A stretch of DNA of 64,000 bases from Porticoccaceae bacterium (GTDB lineage: Bacteria; Pseudomonadota; Gammaproteobacteria; Pseudomonadales; Porticoccaceae), in contig JAQXEN010000024.1 of NCBI GenBank assembly GCA_029250825.1, positions 44,302-108,301 of the forward strand, in the 5' to 3' direction. The number at the start of each line of letters is the position of its first letter. The first letter of the stretch is position 1. Positions 9,091-18,045 of the stretch are shown here, in pieces. Under the pieces are notes generated by a model. That model was given only the letters and a program-made list of their open reading frames with translations, was not told the DNA's origin and did no database searches. The position numbers were made by a program, and so were the translations under genes.

Positions 9091-11088
9091 TCATTCCTCA
9101 GCAAGATCGCCCAAGGCATCCTTAAGGGGCTGCAAATGCTCTTCAAAGTGTTTCCAATAGGCCACTGCGGAAGTGTAAATCGGCTGTCTTACCTGCTCCG
9201 AGCTGGCTGTGTTGACAGCCCGCTGTGTCTCGTGAAAGCGCAGACACTGCTCTTCCATAGGAAGGCCACAGTACTCCAGTAGCGCCGCCACATTGGTTTC
9301 CAGATCCGCCACAACTGCCTCGTAGTTTACCGAGTAGATTTGCTTGCCAAAAATAGACTGCCAGTGAGCCATCAGACGATGATAGTCTCGATAGTAACGC
9401 CCCAGATCCTCCAAGTCGTAAGTAAAGTGTTGTCCCTCGGCCCAGAGCTGTTTAAAACAGCCGAAACAATTGTCGATGGGATTGCGCACTGTATTGATAA
9501 TTTTGGCATTGGGCATGGCCAATAGAATAAGCCCCACATAGAGGAAGTTATTCGGCAATTTGTCGATGAAAAATGGCGCCCCTGTCTGGCGGTGGCGTTG
9601 CGCCTGATCTAAAAACTGCTCACCCAACAACTGCCACTGATCCGCGCCTAACTGCGCGGCACCCAGAGGGTAATTATCGCGACACATTGCATTGGGTTTG
9701 CGGTTTAGCCGCTGAGCCATCCACGGAATATAAGGCAGCTCCCGAGTGCCCTCCACCTGAGAGTGGGAGGCCAGTATTTGCTCTTGCAGGGTGGAGCCAG
9801 AACGGGGCAGGCCCAGTACAAAAATAGCAGAGTTATCGTTGACGCCACTGCTGCGATGCTGTTGCAGCAACTGGGGCGTGAAGGTGGCAATAATTTGGTC
9901 TACCTGAGCCGAGAATTCATCGGCACTCCAGGTCGCTGACTTTTGCTTAACCCGGTTTGCAGTCTGATAGGCATTAAATGCCAGATCCCACTGTTGGCGA
10001 TGTTCATAGGCTTTGCCCAGAGCATAGTTAAAGTGCACCACATCTTTGTCTTTAAGCTTTTCGTCAACCAATAGCCCTTCTATGGTCGCCACTTCTACAT
10101 CGCTAAAACGGTAGGTTTTTAGATTGGACAAGGACCAGGCGGCTTCGCCAAAACTGCTATCTAGGGCCATGCAGCGTCGCAGACATTGAATCGATTCATC
10201 CTGTCTGCCAAGGGTTTTTAAGGCACTGCCCTTTTGCGCCAATGCAGTAATGTTATCTGGACTCTGAAGCAATACCGCATCGTATTGGTCCAGAGCATCG
10301 GCAAAACGATTGTCACGGACAAAAATGCTGCCCAGCAACATCTGTGCCTCTTCTAAGTTTGGCTCAATATTCAATACCTGCTGCACAGCCTCTTGAGCTT
10401 CCACCAACTGATCCTGGCGCGCCAGTGAGGAGCTCAGCTTTAACCACCATTTTGATTGCTCTGGCAGTTTTCGCACTAGGGAGCGAGCCAGCTCTTCAGC
10501 CCAGCGCGCGCGGCCTGTTTCCAGGGCCCGATTTATTAAAAATTCTTTGGCGCCCACATGCTCTGGATCCGCCTGCAAAACCTCTTTGCACAGCGCTTCG
10601 GCTCTCTCAGCACCCTTTTCCGGAGAGGATCCATCGGTCCCGGTGGCTAAATGATAGGCTTCTGCGACCTTGCCCTTGAGTATTTGATGCTGCTGAACAA
10701 GCTTTTCCACCGCCGCCGACTGAGTGATCTTGCCCTGCTTTTCAAGGACTTCGGCGAGTAATTTATTGGCAGCTTTTAGGGTCGGATTAAGTTTTAGTGC
10801 TCGCTTGAGAGATTGTTCTGCGGAGGCATAGTTCTCTAGGTCATATTGCACTTTGCCGAGATCCGCCCAGGCATGGGCGAAGTCACTGGCAATACTGAGA
10901 GCCCCTTTAAAGCCAGTTTCGGCTCGAGCTAGTTCACCGCGCCTGTGCCACACCTGAGCTTGAAGCCTCAGGGTATTGACCTCTTTTGGATTGATTGCCA
11001 ACAGCCGCTGACAGCGAGACTCGCAACCTTCAAGATCACCTTCGCGCAATGCAGCTAAAGCCTTAAAGAACTGTTGTTGCGGATCCAT
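9091..11088 (-). CDS. TPR-repeat protein with C-terminal sulfotransferase domain
   Basis: A 665-aa two-part protein. Residues 1 to about 400 are tetratricopeptide repeats (for example FAHAWADLGKVQYDLENYAS and PDNITALAQKGSALKTLGRQ). The last 250 residues form a sulfotransferase domain with the 5'-phosphosulfate-binding P-loop GLPRSGSTLQEQIL near residue 420 and the downstream segment INTVRNPIDNCFGCFKQLW, typical of PAPS-dependent sulfotransferases. No signal peptide is seen, so it should act in the cytoplasm. Such TPR-sulfotransferases are common in marine gammaproteobacteria; the acceptor is unknown to me. The gene stands alone between two terminators, behind the TonB-receptor gene on the same strand. 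Confidence 0.85.
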   Translation of the reverse strand: MDPQQQFFKALAALREGDLEGCESRCQRLLAINPKEVNTLRLQAQVWHRRGELARAETGFKGALSIASDFAHAWADLGKVQYDLENYASAEQSLKRALKLNPTLKAANKLLAEVLEKQGKITQSAAVEKLVQQHQILKGKVAEAYHLATGTDGSSPEKGAERAEALCKEVLQADPEHVGAKEFLINRALETGRARWAEELARSLVRKLPEQSKWWLKLSSSLARQDQLVEAQEAVQQVLNIEPNLEEAQMLLGSIFVRDNRFADALDQYDAVLLQSPDNITALAQKGSALKTLGRQDESIQCLRRCMALDSSFGEAAWSLSNLKTYRFSDVEVATIEGLLVDEKLKDKDVVHFNYALGKAYEHRQQWDLAFNAYQTANRVKQKSATWSADEFSAQVDQIIATFTPQLLQQHRSSGVNDNSAIFVLGLPRSGSTLQEQILASHSQVEGTRELPYIPWMAQRLNRKPNAMCRDNYPLGAAQLGADQWQLLGEQFLDQAQRHRQTGAPFFIDKLPNNFLYVGLILLAMPNAKIINTVRNPIDNCFGCFKQLWAEGQHFTYDLEDLGRYYRDYHRLMAHWQSIFGKQIYSVNYEAVVADLETNVAALLEYCGLPMEEQCLRFHETQRAVNTASSEQVRQPIYTSAVAYWKHFEEHLQPLKDALGDLAEE

Positions 11089-11130
11089 AAACTGAACTCT
11101 GGAAGAGGATTTTTATTTTTTACAGTCTAC

Positions 11131-11163
11131 AAAAAAACAGCCGACAATGTCGGCTGTTTTTCG
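11131..11163 (-). terminator. Rho-independent terminator of the TonB-receptor gene
   Basis: A perfect 12-bp stem (11133-11144 with 11150-11161) with a 5-nt loop, flanked by A and T runs on both sides, so it could act in either direction. It lies 45-75 bp after the receptor stop and upstream of the sulfotransferase start. Confidence 0.8.
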
Positions 11164-11208
11164 GTGGTGGTGACTGGAATATAAACATGGCTCTAGGGCA
11201 TTTCAGCC

Positions 11209-13509
11209 TTAAAACTTATAGCCTATATCCAAGCCCACTCGACGTGGCTCCGAGAACCCAAAGTAGTGGGGAGCAATAATGCCATCCGCTGGAGCAACGC
11301 CTTTGTAGTAAAAAGTATCAAATACATTATTTACCCAAACCGTCATGCTCCAGTTGTCTGAGCTGTCATAACCGACACGCAGATTGCTCACAGTAAACTC
11401 ATCCAACATAATCGGCTCGAGGGAGAAATCGCCAAATCCTGGACTGGCGCCCTGATGGAAGGATTCCCAAGTGACACTGAGATCGCCCCCTTCAACAGGC
11501 CGACTGTAAGTGGCCACCAGAGCGGCGCTAAAATCAACCGTGCCCGGCAACATAGCGCCGGTGCAGTCATCTTCACAGAAGTCGTCAGAGAGCGTTGGAT
11601 TGGGATTGGTCAGTTCAGAGTCAGCCCAGGCTAATCCCAAATAGATATCGAGGTTGTCGGTGGGCAGATAGCGCATATCCAGTTCTAAGCCAGAGCCTTC
11701 AGCGTCCCCTACATTGGCCACAGTGTAGCGACCATCCACATAGTAACCCGACTGCATGCCGTCAAACTGGTAGCTGTAGAGGGCGGCATTGAGCTGCATC
11801 TGACCCTCTAGGAACTGACCCTTTAAACCCAGCTCTAAATTGGTCACTTCCTCTTTATCAAAACTTGCCAGTGAGGGATCAAAATCTAAGGCATCTTCGC
11901 CATCCAAATCATCCACAGTGATGTCATCGGCAAAGGACAGCTCCATAGTATTGAAACCGCCGGCTTTGTAACCGGTTGAATAGGTGGCGTAGGTCGAGAC
12001 CTCATCGCTAAGTTGATAAGTCACTGCCGCGCGAACTGAGGTATTGGTCCACTGGTCACTGCCCTGAACAAAATCTGAGGTGAAGAACGGGAAGGTATAC
12101 CAGGTGGCATTGCGCTCTTCGCCGCCAAAGTTCTGTGCAAAATCACGGTTGTCTTCGGTATATCGGGCGCCCAGGGTAAAGTCTAGGTTATCAGTGGCGT
12201 GGAAGGTGGCATCGCCGTAGAGACCCCAACCATCATATTCCGCATCAACATCAACCGAATCGTTGCGCGTGCCGATACCGACAATGGCTTCGTACTCGTA
12301 GTAGTCATAGAGCGTTGCACAGTCGGTGATATCGTCATATTCGTAATAGGTGCCGTAGGCTGCACAAAAAGTATCTTCATCGAGGGTCTGATTAAAGCGC
12401 ACCTTGAGCTCTTCTTTGTACCAAGAGGCACCGACAAACCAGCTTACACTGTCAGTCTCTTTGTTGATGCGAAACTCTTGACTGAAGTAGTCTTGCTCTT
12501 GAATCTGGTTGTAGTTCGACAGGAAACTATTACCGCCGTCGAAATCCTCGAGATAGTAATAGTTGTGGCCACGCAAACCGGTGGTTGAGCTAAGGGTATA
12601 GTCATTGCCCAGATCCACTTCCACATTCAACGTGACGCCCCAGACTTCGCCCTCATCAATAAGCTCCGAGGAGCTAACATCTGAACTGAATTGATCTTCA
12701 TCAGCATCGGTGGTGTAAAAAGGAAAGCCTGTCTCATCGGGATCAAAGGCCTGATAAATAGTCGGCGGTCCTTGACGGTCTTCATACTCAAACATCAGCC
12801 TGCTGGTGATCTCTTCATTCTCAAAGGCCAGGGTATAGCGGGCAGCGGTATTTTCTATCCCGCCGGTCTGCTGGCCATCATTGATATTGGTCACCCAGCC
12901 ATCCTGCTGCTGGTGATAGACCGCTAGGCGGCCACTAAACTGATCATTGATCGGCGTATTCATCACCGCGGTGACCTCGCCATAACCATCTTGACCAAGG
13001 CCAATATCGATAGAGCCACCAAACTCACCAGTGGGTTTTGCCGTGGTAATGGAAATTGCACCTGAGGAGGCATTGCGGCCAAACAAGGTGCCCTGAGGAC
13101 CCTTGACCACCTCGACCATTTCAACATCAAAGAAACTGGATACAGCACCACCGGTGCGGCCCAGATAGATACCATCCTGATAGAGGCCAATGGATGGCTC
13201 CGCACCAACGCCAAAGTCATTGGTGCTGATACCGCGAACATTCATTGAGTCGAGGAAAGAATCATCGGTATCGCCAGATACGCCCGGCGTTAATAGGGCA
13301 ACCTGTTTGGCATCGGAAATCTGCGCCTTTTCTATAAAGCTGCCGCTAAAGGCGGAGACCGAAATCGGCACATCCTGCAGAGACTGTGCGCGTTTTTGTA
13401 TGGTGACAATGATCTCTTCGATCTGTGATGCGGACAACTGCCCGGCACCTAAGGTCGCCGCGGCCACTGCCGCTGAAATCAGGGTTTTTCTAATATGGTA
13501 GTGCGTCAT
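11209..13509 (-). CDS. TonB-dependent outer-membrane receptor
   Basis: A 22-strand outer-membrane receptor for energised uptake, substrate unknown. From the ATG at 13509 there is a clean signal peptide (MTHYHIRKTLISAAVAAATL to SAS). A TonB-box-like segment EEIIVT follows, then the plug with DVPISVSAFSG and PQGTLFGRNASSGAISI, then a long barrel rich in Asp/Tyr/Phe, ending in the terminal Phe of outer-membrane proteins (VGLDIGYKF). I chose 13509 because GGGAGAG lies 5 bp upstream; a longer reading frame would add an unlikely 23-residue extension. No SusD, sigma/anti-sigma pair or siderophore genes are adjacent. The leader has a hairpin, and the upstream region has an inverted repeat and tandem repeats. 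Confidence 0.92.
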   Translation of the reverse strand: MTHYHIRKTLISAAVAAATLGAGQLSASQIEEIIVTIQKRAQSLQDVPISVSAFSGSFIEKAQISDAKQVALLTPGVSGDTDDSFLDSMNVRGISTNDFGVGAEPSIGLYQDGIYLGRTGGAVSSFFDVEMVEVVKGPQGTLFGRNASSGAISITTAKPTGEFGGSIDIGLGQDGYGEVTAVMNTPINDQFSGRLAVYHQQQDGWVTNINDGQQTGGIENTAARYTLAFENEEITSRLMFEYEDRQGPPTIYQAFDPDETGFPFYTTDADEDQFSSDVSSSELIDEGEVWGVTLNVEVDLGNDYTLSSTTGLRGHNYYYLEDFDGGNSFLSNYNQIQEQDYFSQEFRINKETDSVSWFVGASWYKEELKVRFNQTLDEDTFCAAYGTYYEYDDITDCATLYDYYEYEAIVGIGTRNDSVDVDAEYDGWGLYGDATFHATDNLDFTLGARYTEDNRDFAQNFGGEERNATWYTFPFFTSDFVQGSDQWTNTSVRAAVTYQLSDEVSTYATYSTGYKAGGFNTMELSFADDITVDDLDGEDALDFDPSLASFDKEEVTNLELGLKGQFLEGQMQLNAALYSYQFDGMQSGYYVDGRYTVANVGDAEGSGLELDMRYLPTDNLDIYLGLAWADSELTNPNPTLSDDFCEDDCTGAMLPGTVDFSAALVATYSRPVEGGDLSVTWESFHQGASPGFGDFSLEPIMLDEFTVSNLRVGYDSSDNWSMTVWVNNVFDTFYYKGVAPADGIIAPHYFGFSEPRRVGLDIGYKF

Positions 13510-13570
13510 AGCAACTCTCCCAGTAAACATTATCGGCGATTTTTTCGCCTTGTTTGTTTTAAAGTTGGCG

Positions 13571-13604
13571 CTTAACAATGGGTTGGTAAAAATATTTTGT
13601 TAAG
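13571..13604. promoter_or_regulatory. Inverted repeat upstream of TonB receptor (possible operator)
   Basis: Perfect 8-bp arms CTTAACAA (13571-13578) and TTGTTAAG (13597-13604) are separated by 18 bp, about 65-95 bp upstream of the receptor start. The symmetry suits a dimeric regulator, but I do not recognise the site. Confidence 0.35.
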
Positions 13605-13616
13605 GTCTTTCATTAA

Positions 13617-13740
13617 AGTGTTTCGTCGAGGTACTTCATTGAATAGTGCTTTAGTTGCATAGTGCTTTCGTTGCCTAGCGCTTTAATCGTGCATTAAAAA
13701 CGCGTGTTAAAATGGTGCATTAAAATAGTGCATTAAAAGC
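13617..13740. repeat. Degenerate tandem repeats, 16-bp then 13-bp units
   Basis: A 16-bp unit (AGTGCTTTAGTTGCAT and variants) recurs at 13645, 13661 and 13677, with a more diverged copy at 13617. It runs into four copies of a 13-bp unit starting at 13689, 13702, 13715 and 13728 (GTGCATTAAAAAC and variants). Confidence 0.75.
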
Positions 13741-14042
13741 CCTGTACTCAATTATTCACTCCTGTCGCCAAGCCTTGCAGAGACTTGGTAAGCGACCCCT
13801 AAGTGTATAGCCTGACTTCTTTACTCACCAGATTTTTTTAACCGATTCCGGTGTTTGTTTGGGCCCTACAAATCGCCTGTAAAAACCCTACAAAACCTAT
13901 AAAAAATCCTATCCACCCCTTTGGGTACGTGACCCTCAAATGATTCTATGGTCAGATAAGGGGCTTATTTATGGGTTTAAAAGCACCCTTTTAAAAACAC
14001 CCCAACGGGGTAAGTTCCACCAATAGGCCAAGCCCAATTACT

Positions 14043-15407
14043 ATGACTAAAAACCGAACTACCCAGCAATGGCAACAGCTCGATGTACAGCGCCACTTGC
14101 ACCCCTTTACCGACTTTAACCAATACGCAGGCAGACCCGGGCGAATCATTAACCGCGCGGAGCATATCTACATCTATGACACAGACGACAATCAGATACT
14201 CGATGGCATGTCAGGCCTCTGGTGCTGTAGTCTCGGATACAGCCAACCGGCAATTGCCGAGGCCGTGAGCCGTCAATTTGAGCAACTGCCCTACTACAAT
14301 AATTTCTTTCAGTGCAGCAATGCGCCGGCGGTGGAGCTGGCCGAACGCCTGGTAGATATGGCTCCCGAACGCTTTACCCATGTGTTTTTTACCAATTCTG
14401 GCTCCGAGGCCAACGACACCAATATTCGTCTGGTACGGCGCTACTGGGATCTGAAGGACAGGCCCAACAAGCGGATTATTATCTCGCGGCAAAATGCCTA
14501 TCACGGCAGCACCATTGCCTCGGCTAGCCTCGGTGGCTTCGGCTTTGTCCACCAGCAGTTCGAAACCCTGCCCTATGTTGAGCACATAGTGGATCCCAAC
14601 TGGTTTGTGAATGGCGGTGATCTCAGCCCTGAAGAGTTTGGTCTGCAGGCGGCCCGCGCCCTAGAAAAGAAAATTGATGAGATCGGTGAAGACAATATTG
14701 CTGCGTTTATTGCCGAACCGATTCAAGGTGCCGGCGGCGTGATTGTGCCGCCGGACAGCTACTGGCCCGAGGTCAGCCGTATTCTAAAAGAGCGAGATAT
14801 TCTGTTTATCAGCGATGAAGTGATCTGCGGTTTTGGCCGCACCGGTGAGCTTTTTGGCAGCCAGACTCTGGGTACCGAACCGGATCTAATCACCTTTGCC
14901 AAGGCGGTGACCAATGGCTTTCAACCTCTCGGCGGGGTGTTAGTCAGCGATAAAATTGCCACTGTGATTACCGCTAAAGGCGGTGAGTTTGCCCACGGCT
15001 TCACCTATTCGGGACATCCGATTGCCTGTGCCGCGGCAATGGCGACTTTGGATATTATGCAGAGTGAAAATATATTCCAGCAGGTTCGCGATCAGGCCGC
15101 GCCCTATATGCAAAAGCGTTGGGCGGAACTGGCCGAGCACCCGATTGTTGGCCATACCCGAGGGCTGGGTATGTTTGGCTCTATGGAGCTGGTACGCAAT
15201 AAACAGACCCGCGAGCGTCTGGCGCCAGATGAGGTATCCGGAGGCATCTGTCGTGATATCTCCCTAGCGAATGGTTTAGTGATGCGCGCCGTCGGTGACT
15301 CGATGATTATTTCACCGCCACTGATCTGCAGCGAGGATGAGATCGACATGCTGATTGAGCGCGCCACTCAGGCATTGGACAAGACTGCGGAATATTTTTC
15401 TGTCTAG
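14043..15407 (+). CDS. Class III omega-aminotransferase (SpuC-like)
   Basis: A PLP-dependent transaminase of 454 aa acting on terminal amines. Family marks are FFTNSGSEANDTNIRLVRRY for cofactor binding, AYHGSTIASASLGG, FIAEPIQGAGG, FISDEVICGFGRTG, and the Schiff-base lysine in TFAKAVTNGFQPLGG. The sequence is closest in my judgement to putrescine/polyamine:pyruvate aminotransferases, which would pair with the glutamylpolyamine synthetase at 7.6-9.0 kb, but beta-alanine or other omega-amino substrates are possible. The antiporter-family gene follows after 184 bp. The ribosome-binding site before the ATG is weak. Confidence 0.88.
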   Translation: MTKNRTTQQWQQLDVQRHLHPFTDFNQYAGRPGRIINRAEHIYIYDTDDNQILDGMSGLWCCSLGYSQPAIAEAVSRQFEQLPYYNNFFQCSNAPAVELAERLVDMAPERFTHVFFTNSGSEANDTNIRLVRRYWDLKDRPNKRIIISRQNAYHGSTIASASLGGFGFVHQQFETLPYVEHIVDPNWFVNGGDLSPEEFGLQAARALEKKIDEIGEDNIAAFIAEPIQGAGGVIVPPDSYWPEVSRILKERDILFISDEVICGFGRTGELFGSQTLGTEPDLITFAKAVTNGFQPLGGVLVSDKIATVITAKGGEFAHGFTYSGHPIACAAAMATLDIMQSENIFQQVRDQAAPYMQKRWAELAEHPIVGHTRGLGMFGSMELVRNKQTRERLAPDEVSGGICRDISLANGLVMRAVGDSMIISPPLICSEDEIDMLIERATQALDKTAEYFSV

Positions 15408-15591
15408 CGCGGTTTAATCTCAGGAACCAGCGGACACAATAAGGGGCATCCGCGCCCCGAAAGCTTAAATCGGTATAAAGTCATCGACTGCTGTCGAGAA
15501 GGGTAGATAGATAGCAGCAGTGCTGGTAAGTTAGCTTCTGATATCACAAGCCGCACTCTCTAGACCTACAACAATAATAACTGAGACATAT

Positions 15592-17058
15592 ATGAACCGT
15601 CCCCTGGTAAAGCCTAGTCTTCTCGATGCCCTTATTCCCGTCATTCTTTTAGTCGCCATGCTTGCTGGCACCGTGTTTGTGTTTGGCCTCGACTCTTCAG
15701 GCCCCAATCAGGTGGCGCTGTCGTTGGCTGCTGCCATCGCCGCATTAATCGGCATTAAAAATGGTTTGACCTGGAAGCAGATCGAGCAGGGCATGATCGA
15801 TACCATTACGGTGTCACTGCCAGCAATTCTGATTCTGTTTATGGTCGGAGCGCTGATCGGCAGCTGGATCCTCGCCGGAACCGTGCCCAGCATGATCTAT
15901 TACGGTGTCGAAATTATGTCGCCGGACTACTTTTATATGACCTGCTGTCTGGTCTGCGCCCTAATCGGTTTTAGTGTTGGCAGTTCATGGACAGTGGCAG
16001 GCACTCTCGGTATCGGTTTTATGGGTATAGCGGCGGCGCTGGATCTGTCTCTGCCAATCAGTGCCGGTGCGATTATCTCTGGAGCCTATTTTGGCGATAA
16101 GCTATCGCCCCTCTCGGATACCACTAATCTCGCCGCGGCTGTGACCAACAGTGATCTGTTTGATCATATTCAACATATGCTCTGGACTACTGTGCCGAGT
16201 TTTATTATTACCCTAGGGCTGTTCTTTGTGCTTGGCATGGGCAGTGAAATCAATATCAAAGTCGATGATATTGCGATTCTGCAGACCGCAATGCAGAACG
16301 CTTTTCTGGTTAATCCCTTTATGTTGACGCCACTGGTACTGCTATTAGGGATGGCAATTATGCGCAAGCCGGCCCTGTCGACCCTGATCTGTGGCGTGAT
16401 AGCCGGCTGTGTCTTTGCTGTGTTATTCCAGCTGGATGCGGTGATTACCCTCGCGGCAGACGCCAGCCTAAGCAGTTCAGCGGCCATTTTTAAGGGGCTG
16501 TTCACAGCGATGTTCTTGGGCTTTAGCTCGGTGAGCGGCAATGAATCTATGGATGCACTACTGTCCAAGGGGGGCATGGAAAGCATGCTGCTGACCATTG
16601 GACTGATTATCAATGCGATGGCTTTTGGCGGTGCAATGGCTCGCACGGGTCTGTTGGAACGCATAGTGGAAGCCGCGCTCAATCGAGTGAAGTCTGCCGG
16701 CGGCCTAATCACTACGACCATCGCCACCTGTATAGGCACCAATATTCTGGCCGCGGATCAATATCTGTCCATTGTGATTCCCGGGCAGATGTTCTCCGAT
16801 GCCTATAAGCGCCGCAATCTCCGCGCGATTAATCTGTCCCGAACCCTAGAGGACTCAGGCACTCTGACCTCGGTACTGGTGCCCTGGAACACCTGTGGTG
16901 CCTTTATGTCGGCGACACTAGGGGTCAGTACTTTTTACTATGCTCCCTATGCCTTCTTTAATCTCTGTTGCCCACTGATTGCGATAATCTATGGCTTCTA
17001 TCAAATTAAGTTGCCCATGATCAGCGACTCAGACACCACTCTGGAAAACAACGGCTAA
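15592..17058 (+). CDS. NhaC-family Na+/H+ antiporter-like transporter
   Basis: A polytopic inner-membrane transporter of 488 aa with about 11-12 hydrophobic segments. The conserved NhaC-family loop ISGAYFGDKLSPLSDTTNLA is intact, and a second conserved segment ends SRTLEDSGTLTSVLVPWNTC. Family members exchange Na+ for H+, and some exchange organic anions such as malate/lactate. Because an omega-aminotransferase precedes it and two hydrolases follow, it could import a substrate for them; that is inference. Start ATG at 15592 with GAG about 6 bp upstream. Confidence 0.88.
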   Translation: MNRPLVKPSLLDALIPVILLVAMLAGTVFVFGLDSSGPNQVALSLAAAIAALIGIKNGLTWKQIEQGMIDTITVSLPAILILFMVGALIGSWILAGTVPSMIYYGVEIMSPDYFYMTCCLVCALIGFSVGSSWTVAGTLGIGFMGIAAALDLSLPISAGAIISGAYFGDKLSPLSDTTNLAAAVTNSDLFDHIQHMLWTTVPSFIITLGLFFVLGMGSEINIKVDDIAILQTAMQNAFLVNPFMLTPLVLLLGMAIMRKPALSTLICGVIAGCVFAVLFQLDAVITLAADASLSSSAAIFKGLFTAMFLGFSSVSGNESMDALLSKGGMESMLLTIGLIINAMAFGGAMARTGLLERIVEAALNRVKSAGGLITTTIATCIGTNILAADQYLSIVIPGQMFSDAYKRRNLRAINLSRTLEDSGTLTSVLVPWNTCGAFMSATLGVSTFYYAPYAFFNLCCPLIAIIYGFYQIKLPMISDSDTTLENNG

Positions 17059-17100
17059 GCTATTTTGATAAAGTCCGCAAAACAGCTATGGTGATTAAAT

Positions 17101-18045
17101 ATGATGTCGAAGGTTTTCAGATCAGTAACTCGATTCAGTATGACAGCAGCCCTCGCGGTACTGTCAGCGCTGGGCTCTGGGCAACCGCCAAAAACCATCG
17201 CGGAGCAACAGCCTTTTGATGGCCAGTTAGCCCTGCAACATATTGCTCAGCAGGTAAGTTTTGGCCCCCGTGCGGCAGGCTATGAAGGCAAGCAGAAAAC
17301 CCTAGATTATATTCAGCAACTTCTGCAATCCCAGGCGGATAAATTGGTAGTGCAGCAGTTTCAGACCCAGGGTCTGCGGGGCAACAATCTCTGGGCGAGC
17401 TTTTATGCCGCCGATCCCAAGCTCCGAGGTCAGTCGAGAATAATGCTCGCAGCACACTGGGATACTAGGCCTATTGCCGAGCGCGACAAGCTGGCTAGCA
17501 AGCGCTCGCAACCGGTTATCGGTGCCAATGACGGCGCCTCCGGTGTCGCCGTATTACTGGAGATCGCGCGGCTGCTAAGCAACCAGCGCGCCCCGGTAAC
17601 CGTTGATCTGGTATTTTTTGATCTCGAGGATATGGGCAATATCGATGACCTGCCCTTCTCTATCGGGGCCACTGAATTTGTCCGCCAAAACCGCTTCTAT
17701 CGCCCCGCCGCTGGTGTGGTGGTGGATATGGTCTGCGACCGGGACCTGGTGATTCCCCAAGAGCGTTTCTCTCGGGACGGCGCCAGAGATCTGCAAGACC
17801 AGATTTGGCGCATCGCCCAGTCTCAGGGAGCCGAGGCATTTAAACCTCACAAAGGCAGCTATATCGAGGATGACCATCTACCGTTTTTGCGTGCCGGACT
17901 CAAGGTAGTCAATCTGATCCACTGGCCGTTCCCCAAGTCCTGGCATACCAGTGGTGATACTATTGACCGCTGCAGTGCCGACAGCTTGCAACAGGTAGGC
18001 AGGGTGATTTCAGAATTTATTTATCGTCAAGGGGAACCGCTATGA
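17101..18045 (+). CDS. M28-family protein, probable glutaminyl-peptide cyclotransferase
   Basis: An exported zinc enzyme (314 aa) with an N-terminal signal sequence (FSMTAALAVLSALGSGQ). The M28 metal ligands are visible in order: AAHWDTRP, GANDGASGVAVLLE, FFDLEDMG, VVDMVCDRD and the final His in FPKSWHTSGDT. The stretch YIEDDHLPFLRAG followed by the PFP-x-x-WHT motif is the hallmark of glutaminyl cyclases, which form pyroglutamate at peptide N-termini, rather than of M28 aminopeptidases. I therefore prefer a cyclotransferase, with aminopeptidase as the alternative. The stop overlaps the next start by four bases (ATGA), so it is translationally coupled to the M20 gene. Confidence 0.82.
   Translation: MMSKVFRSVTRFSMTAALAVLSALGSGQPPKTIAEQQPFDGQLALQHIAQQVSFGPRAAGYEGKQKTLDYIQQLLQSQADKLVVQQFQTQGLRGNNLWASFYAADPKLRGQSRIMLAAHWDTRPIAERDKLASKRSQPVIGANDGASGVAVLLEIARLLSNQRAPVTVDLVFFDLEDMGNIDDLPFSIGATEFVRQNRFYRPAAGVVVDMVCDRDLVIPQERFSRDGARDLQDQIWRIAQSQGAEAFKPHKGSYIEDDHLPFLRAGLKVVNLIHWPFPKSWHTSGDTIDRCSADSLQQVGRVISEFIYRQGEPL

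Larger units (their letters stand above)
13510..14042. other. 533-bp divergent spacer between TonB receptor and aminotransferase
   Basis: No gene seen. Close to the receptor start a small hairpin (GGCGA 13535-13539, TCGCC 13545-13549) would form in its mRNA leader. Further out are an inverted repeat (13571-13604) and tandem repeats (13617-13740). The remaining part toward 14042 is low in complexity, with C-C-T-A and A-rich runs. I could not identify a clear promoter for the aminotransferase. Confidence 0.5.

Noticed and set aside
8898..9146. Minus-strand ORF across the glutamine-synthetase start and sulfotransferase end
   Set aside because: Runs through a strong terminator and overlaps two real genes in another frame.
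12199..12588. Plus-strand ORF inside the TonB-receptor gene
   Set aside because: Antisense shadow of the receptor; no ribosome-binding site or recognisable domain.
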